From Pseudomonadota bacterium (GTDB taxonomy: Bacteria > Pseudomonadota > Alphaproteobacteria > Rhodobacterales > Rhodobacteraceae): DNA of 64,000 nucleotides. Below, piece by piece: positions 33,871 to 41,625 of this stretch (positions are counted from its first letter, which is position 1; each line of letters begins with the position of its first letter). The notes beneath the pieces were generated by a model. It saw nothing but the letters and a program-made list of their open reading frames with translations. It searched no databases and was not told the DNA's origin. A program made the translations under genes and the position numbers. The stretch lies in contig CAUJIP010000131.1 of the NCBI GenBank assembly GCA_963205235.1, positions 1 to 64,000 on the forward strand. The letters are read 5' to 3'.

Positions 33871-36450
33871 GTGACCGGGAAACCGCCCGAACCCACGCTG
33901 AAATCTCTGGTCTGGCCGATGCGCCTGACCTTGGCGGGGCTATGGGCGGAACGTCTGGCGCGCGCTTTCTGGCCGCTGTGGTCGCTGGCGCTGGTGGTGA
34001 TTGCCGCGCTGGCCTTCGGGCTGCAGGACCTTGGCCCCCTGGTCTGGGCGCAGACTGCAGGCGGGGTCGTTGCGATTGCCGCTTTGGCGCTTTTGGTCCT
34101 TGGCATCCGTCGCTTTCGCAAACCGACAGTCGGCGATGCGCTGGACCGGCTGGATTCCCGCATGCCCGGTCGCCCGATTGCCGCCTTGCGCGATACCTTG
34201 GCGCTTGGGGTCAGCGATCCGTCCTCTGCCGCGCTTTGGCAGGCGCATCAGGACCGCATGGCCGCCCGTGCCGCGCTTGCGCAGCCGGTGGCCCCCGACC
34301 TGAAGCTTTCGTCGCGTGACCGGCTTTCCCTGCGCTATGTCGCGCTGACCGCCTTTGTCATGGCGATGCTGTTCGGGTCGTTCTGGCAGGCGACCTCGGT
34401 CACCAGCCTTGGCCCCGGCGCGGCGGTTGCCATGCCCGGTGGCCCAAGCTGGGAAGCCTGGGCGCAGCCGCCCGCCTATACCGGCAAGCCGACGCTTTAT
34501 CTGAACGAGATTACCGACGAAGCGCTGGACCTGCCCACCGGCACCCGCCTGCAGATCCGCCTTTACGGACCAGAGGGTGAGCTTTCCGTCGCCCAAGACA
34601 TCACCGACCCGCCGCCGCCGCTTCCCCCCGGCACCCCGCCCGATGGTCGCGAAGGCACCGAAGCCTCGGCCGTTCCGAATGCCATGGCCGGGATCTATGA
34701 CCTGACCGTCACCCATTCCGGCACTTTGGCCATCGAAGGTGAGGGCGGGCGCGAATGGAAAGTCTCGGCCATCCCCGATGCCGCCCCCACCGTTGAAGTG
34801 TCGGGCGAGATGGGGCGTGAGGCGGACGGCCGCTTCAAGCAGGAATACAAGGCCACCGACGATTACGGCGTTGTCGCCGGTCAGGTGACGATCACGCTGG
34901 ACCTTGCCAGCATTGACCGTCGCCATGGCCTGATCCCTGATCCGGAATCCATCGAACCGGTGGTGCTTGATCTGCCGATGCCCCTGCGCGGCGAACGGAC
35001 CGAAGTGACCGCGACGCTGGTCGATGATCTGTCCAAACACCTGTTCGCCAACCTGCCGGTGACCATGGTCTTTTCCGTAACCGATGCCGCCGGTCAGGAA
35101 GGTGCCGCCGCGCCTTATTCGGTCGTCCTTCACGGCAAGCGGTTCTTCGATCCCCTTGCCGCCGCGCTGATCGAAATGCGCCGCGACATCCTGTGGAACC
35201 GGATCAACGGCCCCCGCACTGTCGAAATCCTCAAGGCTCTGACCAACCGCCCCGAAGGTTTCATCCGACACGACCGGGCCTTCCTGCACCTGCGCGTATT
35301 GATGCGCGACCTTGAGGCGAAACAGGCAAGTCTTACGACCGAAGACCGCGATGCGATGGCCGAAAAGCTGTGGAACATCGCGCTGATGGTCGAAGAAGGA
35401 AACCTGCAATCCGCGCTGGATCGGCTGAAGCGGGCCGAGGATCGTCTGCAAGAGGCGATCAAGAACGGCGCCTCGCAGGAAGAGATCGACCAGCTGATGA
35501 AGGAAATGCAGCAGGCGCTGAACGAATACATGCGCGAACTGTCCGAAGAGGCGCAGCGCAATCCCGGCGACCAGCAAACGCAAGACGGCATGCAGGGCAT
35601 GCAAATGTCGGCTGACCAGTTGCAACAGATGCTCGACAAGCTTCAGCAGCTGATGGAGGAAGGCAAGACCGCCGAAGCTGCCGAACTGATGAAGCAACTG
35701 CAAGAATTCATGCAGAACATGCAGATCGTCGAAGGTCAGGGCGGGCAAGGCCAGAACCAGCCGGGCCAGCAAGGCATGCGCGATCTGGGAGAGACGCTGC
35801 GCGATCAGCAGGAACTGTCGGACGACGCCTTCCGCGACCTGCAGGGCGTGCCGCGTCCGGGTCAGGAACTGGGCGATGGCCAGGGGCAGGAACAAGGTCA
35901 AGGTCAGGGCGAAGACACCGACACGCAGGACGGCAACGGCACTGGCGATGACCGTTCCCTTGCGGATCGTCAGCGCGAACTGCGCGAAAAGCTGGACCAG
36001 CTTCAGAATGGCGACTTGCCCGGCGACGGCACCCAATCCGCCGAAGAGGGTCGCCGCAGCCTTGATGATGCCGCCGATGCGATGAAAGAGGCCGAAGACG
36101 CGCTGCGCGACGGCGACCTTGATGGCGCGCTGGACCGTCAGGCCGAAGCGATGGAATCGCTCCGCGACGGAATGCAGGATTTCGCCGAAGCCTTGGCCGA
36201 AGAAAACCGCGACAAACGTGACGGGCAGGGCGGCGAACGCGAATTCGGCAGCGCCGACCCGAACGGCACCGATCCGCTTGGCCGCAAGCAGGGCGAAACC
36301 GCCCGGATCGGCACGGACGAAAACATGGTGCAGAACGACCCGAACCAGCGCGCGCAGGAACTGCTGGACGAAATCCGCCGCCGCTCGGGCGAGTTGACCC
36401 GCCCGCTTGAGGAACTGGATTACCTCAAGCGCCTGTTGCAGATGTTCTGA
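33871..36450 (+). CDS. DUF4175/TIGR02302 family large membrane protein
   Basis: 859 residues starting at a GTG. There are two N-terminal transmembrane helices (ALVVIAALAFGLQDLG and TAGGVVAIAALALLVLG) and a third near residue 155 (FVMAMLFGSFWQ). Then comes a beta-rich periplasmic region with immunoglobulin-like strands. The C-terminal third is a charged coiled-coil extremely rich in Gln, Glu and Asp (QEQGQGQGEDTD). The family is restricted mainly to alphaproteobacteria and has no established function. It follows lysA closely, as in many Rhodobacterales, and is followed by the second three-hairpin repeat. Confidence 0.85.
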   Translation: MTGKPPEPTLKSLVWPMRLTLAGLWAERLARAFWPLWSLALVVIAALAFGLQDLGPLVWAQTAGGVVAIAALALLVLGIRRFRKPTVGDALDRLDSRMPGRPIAALRDTLALGVSDPSSAALWQAHQDRMAARAALAQPVAPDLKLSSRDRLSLRYVALTAFVMAMLFGSFWQATSVTSLGPGAAVAMPGGPSWEAWAQPPAYTGKPTLYLNEITDEALDLPTGTRLQIRLYGPEGELSVAQDITDPPPPLPPGTPPDGREGTEASAVPNAMAGIYDLTVTHSGTLAIEGEGGREWKVSAIPDAAPTVEVSGEMGREADGRFKQEYKATDDYGVVAGQVTITLDLASIDRRHGLIPDPESIEPVVLDLPMPLRGERTEVTATLVDDLSKHLFANLPVTMVFSVTDAAGQEGAAAPYSVVLHGKRFFDPLAAALIEMRRDILWNRINGPRTVEILKALTNRPEGFIRHDRAFLHLRVLMRDLEAKQASLTTEDRDAMAEKLWNIALMVEEGNLQSALDRLKRAEDRLQEAIKNGASQEEIDQLMKEMQQALNEYMRELSEEAQRNPGDQQTQDGMQGMQMSADQLQQMLDKLQQLMEEGKTAEAAELMKQLQEFMQNMQIVEGQGGQGQNQPGQQGMRDLGETLRDQQELSDDAFRDLQGVPRPGQELGDGQGQEQGQGQGEDTDTQDGNGTGDDRSLADRQRELREKLDQLQNGDLPGDGTQSAEEGRRSLDDAADAMKEAEDALRDGDLDGALDRQAEAMESLRDGMQDFAEALAEENRDKRDGQGGEREFGSADPNGTDPLGRKQGETARIGTDENMVQNDPNQRAQELLDEIRRRSGELTRPLEELDYLKRLLQMF

Positions 36451-36460
36451 CGACCGGGAA

Positions 36461-36526
36461 CCGGAATTTTCGAAAATTCCGGACCGGAGCCTTCAAAGGC
36501 TCCCCCCTGATTTCTTCGAAGAAATC
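36461..36526. repeat. Three-hairpin intergenic repeat, family 2 (copy 2)
   Basis: The three palindromes of copy 1 are kept: a 22-bp perfect one around TTTTCGAAAA (36461-36482), GGAGCCTTCAAAGGCTCC (36486-36503), and the perfect GATTTCTTCGAAGAAATC (36509-36526). Where copy 1 has mismatches in a stem, copy 2 keeps pairing, which suggests selection on structure. It lies 10 bp after the DUF4175 stop. Confidence 0.85.
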
Positions 36527-36583
36527 GATGCCTGCACGCCTGCGACCTTGCCTAAGCCACCATTCCGCGCCACCGTCCGCCGC

Positions 36584-37306
36584 ATGACCCATTCCTCAGC
36601 ACCCCGCCTGCTCCCGCTGGATGTCGCCCGAACGCTGGCGGTCGTCTGCATGGTGATCTTCCATTTCACCTTTGATCTGGCGCTGTTCGGGAAGATCCCG
36701 CCGGGCACGATGTCGGAACCCTTCTGGTACTATTTCGCAAGGTTCATCGCGGGCAGCTTCCTGTTTCTGTCCGGCGTAAGCCTTTGGCTGTCGCATGGTC
36801 GGGGCATCCGCTGGTCAGCGTTCTGGAAGCGGTGGGCCAGGATTGCCGCCGCCGCCGCTTTGGTCACGACGGCCAGCATCTGGCTGGTTCCCGGCGGCAC
36901 GATCTGGTTCGGCATCCTGCACGCCATGGCCGCCACCGCGCTGATCGGCGTTCTGGCCCTGCGCCTGCCGTGGCCCGTGACCCTTGGCCTTGCCGCCCTG
37001 ATCCTCGCCGCCGCCTGGGGCCCGACCTTTCCTGCGCTTGATCCCTTGTGGCTGGTCTGGGTCGGCCTTGCCGAAAGCCGCCCGATGATGGGCGACTATG
37101 TCCCGCTGATCCCTTGGGCCGCCCCCGCGCTGGCAGGCATCGCCTTTGCCCGCGCGCTGCGCCCTGAACTTTGGCCCACGCGCACACCCTCGCGTCTTTT
37201 GCACCGGTTGACCTTTCCCAGTCGCCACAGCCTGATCATCTACCTTGTCCACCAGCCGATCCTGTTTGGCTGTTTCAATGCATGGCTCTGGCTGACGGCA
37301 CCCTGA
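36584..37306 (+). CDS. DUF1624/heparan-alpha-glucosaminide N-acetyltransferase-like membrane protein
   Basis: 240 residues with about seven hydrophobic segments. It begins RLLPLDVARTLAVVCMVIFHFTFDL, the start typical of DUF1624/acyltransferase-3-like membrane proteins, with a histidine in the first helix. GGTIWFGILHAMA and the late SRHSLIIYLVHQPIL helix fit that family. These proteins are thought to move acetyl groups across the membrane to sugars; the substrate here is unknown. It lies between the family 2 repeat and pheT. Confidence 0.8.
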   Translation: MTHSSAPRLLPLDVARTLAVVCMVIFHFTFDLALFGKIPPGTMSEPFWYYFARFIAGSFLFLSGVSLWLSHGRGIRWSAFWKRWARIAAAAALVTTASIWLVPGGTIWFGILHAMAATALIGVLALRLPWPVTLGLAALILAAAWGPTFPALDPLWLVWVGLAESRPMMGDYVPLIPWAAPALAGIAFARALRPELWPTRTPSRLLHRLTFPSRHSLIIYLVHQPILFGCFNAWLWLTAP

Positions 37307-37382
37307 TCCGCACCAGACCCCGCTTCCCCTTTTGCTTTCCTTGCGCTAAGCCCGTCCCCGCACCTTTGGGGACCGACGACCG

Positions 37383-39800
37383 ATGAAATTCACCCTGTCC
37401 TGGCTGAAAGACCACCTTGAAACCGACGCCAGTGTCGACGCGCTTGCCGAGGCGCTGACTGACCTTGGGCTGGAGGTCGAGGGCATCGAAGACCCGACCG
37501 CCCAACTGGGTGCCTTCCGCATCTGCCGCGTGATCGAGGCTGTTCAGCACCCCAACGCCGACCGCCTGCGCGTCTGCCGGGTGGAAACCTTCCCCGATGG
37601 CCCCGGCGGGCGCAGCGAAGAAGTGCAGGTCGTATGCGGCGCACCCAACGCGAAAACCGGTCTTGTCGGCGTCTTCGCGCCCCCCGGCACCCATGTTCCC
37701 GGCACCGGCGTTGACCTGAAACCCGGCAACATCCGCGGCGTCGATTCGAATGGGATGCTGTGTTCGGAACGCGAACTCATGCTGTCGGACAACCACGACG
37801 GCATCATCGAACTGCCCGCCGATGCGCCTTTGGGTGTGCGCTATATCGACTGGAAGGGCCTCAATGACCCGGTGGTCGAGATCAAGGTCACCCCGAACCG
37901 CCCCGACGCGCTTGGCATCCACGGCATCGCCCGCGACCTTGCCGCCCGTGGCATGGGCAAGCTGAAACCCGTCAGCGCCCCCCAGGTTACCGGCACGTTC
38001 CCCACGCCCATCGCCGTGAAGATCGACGATGCGCTGAAAGCCAAAGGCTGCCCCCACTTCGCCGGTCGCCTGATCCGTGGCGTGAAGAACGGCCCCTCGC
38101 CCGACTGGATGCAGGCCCGTCTGAAAGCCATCGGCCTGCGCCCGATCTCGGCCTTGGTGGACATCACCAACTACTTCACCTTCGGCCTGAACCGGCCCCT
38201 CCACGTCTTTGACGCCGCCAAGGTGCGCGGCGACCTGCACATCCGCCCGGCCCGCGAAGGCGAAACGCTGGTGGCCCTCGACGGCAAGACCTACACCCTG
38301 AACCCCTCGCACATGGTCATCGCCGACGACCACGGCCCGGAATCCCTTGCCGGGATCATGGGCGGCGAGGCTTCGGGCTGCTCCCCCGAAACCACCGACG
38401 TCTTCCTTGAATCCGCCTGGTGGGACCCGATCACCATCGCCGCCACCGGCCGCGCGCTGAAGATCAACTCGGACGCCCGCTACCGCTTTGAACGCGGCGT
38501 CGATCCGGCCTTCACCTTGCCGGGGCTGGAGCTTGCAACCCAGATGATCCTCGACCTCTGCGGCGGCGAGGCGGGAACCGTGGTGCAGGACGGCACCCCG
38601 ATCGACACCGCCCGCACCTACAAGCTGAACCCCGCACGGGTGATCAGCCTTGTCGGCATGGATATCCCCGAGGCGACCCAGCGAAGCACCTTGACCGCGC
38701 TTGGCTTCGTGCTGAAGGGCACGGACGTGACCCCGCCGTCGTGGCGTCCCGACATCCTGGGCGATGCCGATCTGGTCGAGGAAGTCGCCCGCATCGCCAG
38801 CCTGACCAAACTGCAAGGCGCACCGATGGCTCGGCAACTGCCCGGCGTCCCCCGCCCGATCCTGACCCCGCTGCAGGTCCGCGAACGCAGCGCCCGCCGC
38901 ACCATCGCGGCCTTGGGCTACAACGAAGCCGTGACCTACAGCTTCATCGACGGCAAAGCTGCGGCCCTCTTCGGTGGCGGCACCGATGCCGTCCGCGTCG
39001 ACAACCCGATCTCGTCCGAGATGACGCATCTGCGCCCCGACCTCCTCCCCGGACTTCTGGCCGCCGCAGCCCGCAATCAGGCGCGCGGCTTCATGGATCT
39101 GGCGCTGTTCGAAGTCGGCCCCGCCTTCCAGGGCGGCGAACCCGGCGATCAGCACTTGCAAGCAGCTGGCCTTCTGGTCGGCGCGGCGGCAGGGCGTGAC
39201 CCCCACGGCAGCCGCCGCATGGTCGATGTCTTCGACGCCAAGGCCGATGCCGAGGCTGTTCTGGCCGCCCTTGGCGCGCCCGCCCGCGTGCAGGTCAGCC
39301 GCAAGCTGGCGGACTGGTGGCACCCCGGACGGTCCGGCGTGATCGGCCTTGGCCCGAACACCATGGCCACCTTCGGCGAAGTTCACCCGCGCGTGCTGCA
39401 AGCGATGGATGTCAAAGGCCCCGCCGTGGCCTTCACCATCCTGATCGCCAATGTCCCCGCGCCAAAGGTCAAGACGCCCACCCGCCCCGCGCTGGCAATC
39501 AGCGACCTTCAAGCCGTGGACCGCGACTTCGCCTTCGTCGTCGACCGCAATGTCGAGGCCCTGACCGCCGTCAATGCCGCCCAAGGCGCCGACAAGGCCC
39601 TGATCGAAAGCGTCCGCGTCTTCGACCAGTTTACGGGTGAGAAAGCCGAGGCGCAGATGGGGGCGGGCAAGAAATCCATCGCCCTGACCGTGCGCCTGCA
39701 ACCGACCACGGCCACCCTGACCGAAGCCGAGATCGAGGCAGTGTCGGCCAAGATCATCGAAAAGGTCAGCAAGGCCACCGGCGGCACGCTTCGGGCCTGA
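37383..39800 (+). CDS. pheT: Phenylalanyl-tRNA synthetase beta subunit
   Basis: 805 residues, normal for the bacterial beta subunit. Begins MKFTLSWLKDHLETDAS. The EMAP/Trbp111-like tRNA-binding domain (VCRVETFPDG, QVVCGAPNAKTGLVGVFAPPGTHVPG) is followed by B3/B4 editing and B5 domains (ARVISLVG) and the C-terminal anticodon-binding FDX-ACB (DRDFAFVVD, TGEKAEAQMGAGKKSIALTVRLQ in part). pheS is not directly upstream; the preceding gene is the DUF1624-like protein. Confidence 0.96.
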   Translation: MKFTLSWLKDHLETDASVDALAEALTDLGLEVEGIEDPTAQLGAFRICRVIEAVQHPNADRLRVCRVETFPDGPGGRSEEVQVVCGAPNAKTGLVGVFAPPGTHVPGTGVDLKPGNIRGVDSNGMLCSERELMLSDNHDGIIELPADAPLGVRYIDWKGLNDPVVEIKVTPNRPDALGIHGIARDLAARGMGKLKPVSAPQVTGTFPTPIAVKIDDALKAKGCPHFAGRLIRGVKNGPSPDWMQARLKAIGLRPISALVDITNYFTFGLNRPLHVFDAAKVRGDLHIRPAREGETLVALDGKTYTLNPSHMVIADDHGPESLAGIMGGEASGCSPETTDVFLESAWWDPITIAATGRALKINSDARYRFERGVDPAFTLPGLELATQMILDLCGGEAGTVVQDGTPIDTARTYKLNPARVISLVGMDIPEATQRSTLTALGFVLKGTDVTPPSWRPDILGDADLVEEVARIASLTKLQGAPMARQLPGVPRPILTPLQVRERSARRTIAALGYNEAVTYSFIDGKAAALFGGGTDAVRVDNPISSEMTHLRPDLLPGLLAAAARNQARGFMDLALFEVGPAFQGGEPGDQHLQAAGLLVGAAAGRDPHGSRRMVDVFDAKADAEAVLAALGAPARVQVSRKLADWWHPGRSGVIGLGPNTMATFGEVHPRVLQAMDVKGPAVAFTILIANVPAPKVKTPTRPALAISDLQAVDRDFAFVVDRNVEALTAVNAAQGADKALIESVRVFDQFTGEKAEAQMGAGKKSIALTVRLQPTTATLTEAEIEAVSAKIIEKVSKATGGTLRA

Positions 39801-39803
39801 AGG

Positions 39804-39875
39804 GCCGCTCATCGCATGCCTTCGGCGCTCTTCGCTGGGCTCAGCGAGGAGTGCCCGAAGGGAACGACAAGTGGC
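39804..39875. repeat. REP-like long hairpin repeat, family 1 (copy 3)
   Basis: Arms of about 34 nt pair across a short GGCT loop: left arm GCCGCTCATCGCATGCCTTC then GGCGCTCTTCGCTG; right arm CAGCGAGGAGTGCCCGAAGG then GAACGACAAGTGGC. It sits between the pheT stop and the convergent DUF1007 gene stop. Confidence 0.8.
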
Positions 39876-39884
39876 ATTTCCCCG

Positions 39885-40520
39885 CTATGGGTCGCAACTG
39901 ATCAGAACTTTCTGGTCCGCCGTGATCTGAGCCGGCGCGGCCTCGTCGCTGCCAAAGATCAGGGTGCCCAGAAGCCCGCCAAAGCCCTCGCAGTCGGCTT
40001 CGTCTTCCGGCGTCAGGATCTTGATCTCGCACCCCACTGGCGCAGAGGTCAGGCTGACCTTGGCCAAGGTATAAGCCGTGTAATCCGTGACATCCCGAAT
40101 GACGATCACCACGGGGCCTTGCGTCAGGTCGACCGCAGCCAGGGGCTGACGGCCATGCTCGGACCACAGATGCAGGTCCTGCCAGCCGGTCTTCCAGTCC
40201 AGCGGGCCTGCCTGCAAGGCAAGGGGCTGGTCACCCTGCCACAGCGTGGTGTCACCGTCGAACTCATCCGACCAGGCCATGTCGAACCCCTGCAGAGGCG
40301 TCAACTCGCTGTCGGTCAGAAAGCCATCCCCATCCAGATCGGCATTCTTGTCGGTCGCAAGGATCAGCGAGACATAGTCGTCATAATCCCAGCGAATGCG
40401 AAACCCGGTCAGGCGGTTCTGGTCGTCGACCGTAGCCGTGACACTTGCGTCGATAAAGACATGCGGGTGCGCAAGGGCGGGCGGGGCCAGAGCAATCAGC
40501 AGGATCAGGGCGCGCAGCAT
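39885..40520 (-). CDS. DUF1007 family periplasmic protein
   Basis: 211 residues. A signal peptide (LRALILLIALAPPALA) is followed immediately by HPHVFIDASV, the hallmark of DUF1007 proteins, which often accompany nickel/cobalt exporters and zinc-related ABC genes. An EF-hand-like loop (DKNADLDGDGFLTDSEL) may bind calcium or another metal. Two late cysteines are present. No transporter gene is adjacent here, so a metal link is only from family knowledge. Confidence 0.85.
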   Translation of the reverse strand: MLRALILLIALAPPALAHPHVFIDASVTATVDDQNRLTGFRIRWDYDDYVSLILATDKNADLDGDGFLTDSELTPLQGFDMAWSDEFDGDTTLWQGDQPLALQAGPLDWKTGWQDLHLWSEHGRQPLAAVDLTQGPVVIVIRDVTDYTAYTLAKVSLTSAPVGCEIKILTPEDEADCEGFGGLLGTLIFGSDEAAPAQITADQKVLISCDP

Positions 40521-40591
40521 GGCACCAGACTAGCCCGCCCCGCCCCTTGGGGCCAGCGGTCCCGTATGCCCTGCGCGGTCCCACGCCACAT

Positions 40592-40684
40592 GGGCCGCTC
40601 ATCGCATGCCTTCGGCGCTCTTCGCTGTCTTGCCAAGGGGTGCCATCAAAGTGAGGAGCGTCCGAAGGCAGCGACGAGCGGCCC
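40592..40684. repeat. REP-like long hairpin repeat, family 1 (copy 4)
   Basis: Arms GGGCCGCTCATCGC-ATGCCT (40592 on) and the complementary AGGCAGCGACGAGCGGCCC end (to 40684) pair over about 32 nt, separated by a loop of about 27 nt. The left arm is identical over 34 nt to that of copy 3, only 790 bp away. It lies between divergently transcribed genes, where a terminator would make no sense. Confidence 0.85.
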
Positions 40685-40743
40685 CGCCCCATCCTTCATT
40701 CACCGGATGACAACGGCCCGCCCCCGCGCCTAACCTGGCCCGG

Positions 40744-41574
40744 ATGCCACAGGATGCCTGGACCGAAGCCGAGAACGACCTGATCGTCGCGGACTATTTC
40801 GCGATGCTGCGCCTTGATGCCTTGGGCACCCCTTACGTCAAGGCCACCCACCGTCGCGCGCTTCTGCCGCTCCTCGACAATCGCTCCAACGGCTCGGTCG
40901 AGTTCAAGCACCAGAACATCAGCGCCGTGTTGAAAGGCATGGACGAAGACTGGATCCCCGGCTACAAGCCCGCCTTCAATTACCAGTCCACGCTTGAGGA
41001 TGCCGTGGCCCGCTGGCTCGGGCTGAACTCCAACTGGCTGGAGCGTGCCCCAGCCCCCCCTCCCGGCCTAGCCGAGGCCCCACCGCTTTGGATCAGCCCC
41101 CCGCCCACCCTGTCGAACCAACCCCCGCCGCAAGAGCTTGACCAGATGCTCCGCATCGCCCGCAAGTTCGACGTCGCTGCCCGCGATGACCGCAACCGCA
41201 GGCTGGGTCGCGCGGGCGAAGAACGCGCCCTTGCCCATGAACGGGCGACCCTGCGCACGGCAGGGCGCGACGATCTTGCACGACAGGTCCGCTGGGTCTC
41301 GCAGGAAGACGGCGACGGGCTTGGCTATGACATCGCGAGCTTCACCCCCGAAGGCCGACCGCGCCTGCTTGAGGTCAAGACGACCAACGGCTGGGACCGC
41401 ACGCCCTTCCACATCAGCCGCAACGAACTGGCCGTGGCCGACGAACGCCGCGCCGACTGGCGTCTCCTCCGCCTCTGGAATTTCGCGCGCGACCCCAAGG
41501 CTTTCGAACTCACACCGCCGCTCAACGCGCATGTCTCCCTGACCGCCACCACCTTTCAGGCAAGCTTTCACTAG
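40744..41574 (+). CDS. DUF3883 domain protein, PD-(D/E)xK nuclease-like
   Basis: 276 residues. An N-terminal domain (about 1-100: TEAENDLIVADYFAMLRLDA, FKHQNISAVLKGMDEDWIPGYKP) is of a type often fused to nuclease domains. A Pro-rich linker (104-130) follows, then a DUF3883 domain with RLGRAGEERAL (E159/E160), GDGLGYDI (D196) and LLEVKTT (E210, K212). That is a restriction-endonuclease-like active site. DUF3883 occurs in restriction and other defence-associated proteins. Here it stands alone between two REP-like repeats. Confidence 0.75.
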   Translation: MPQDAWTEAENDLIVADYFAMLRLDALGTPYVKATHRRALLPLLDNRSNGSVEFKHQNISAVLKGMDEDWIPGYKPAFNYQSTLEDAVARWLGLNSNWLERAPAPPPGLAEAPPLWISPPPTLSNQPPPQELDQMLRIARKFDVAARDDRNRRLGRAGEERALAHERATLRTAGRDDLARQVRWVSQEDGDGLGYDIASFTPEGRPRLLEVKTTNGWDRTPFHISRNELAVADERRADWRLLRLWNFARDPKAFELTPPLNAHVSLTATTFQASFH

Positions 41575-41588
41575 AACCACCGGTCCCC

Positions 41589-41622
41589 CAGCGAAGAGCG
41601 CCCGAAGGAAGCGATGAGCGCC
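41589..41622. repeat. REP-like repeat, family 1 (half unit, copy 5)
   Basis: A single arm (CAGCGAAGAGCGCCCGAAGG followed by AAGCGATGAGCGCC) without its partner. Its reverse complement matches the left arms of copies 3 and 4. It ends 3 bp from the dnaE2 stop codon. Confidence 0.75.
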
Positions 41623-41625
41623 CCC

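Noticed and set aside
33940..36036. A 698-codon open frame antisense to the DUF4175 gene
   Set aside because: It has no ribosome-binding site and no domain, and mirrors the codon pattern of the real gene on the plus strand.
37275..39812. An 845-codon open frame antisense to pheT
   Set aside because: pheT is unmistakable and full length; the antisense frame has low complexity and no family.
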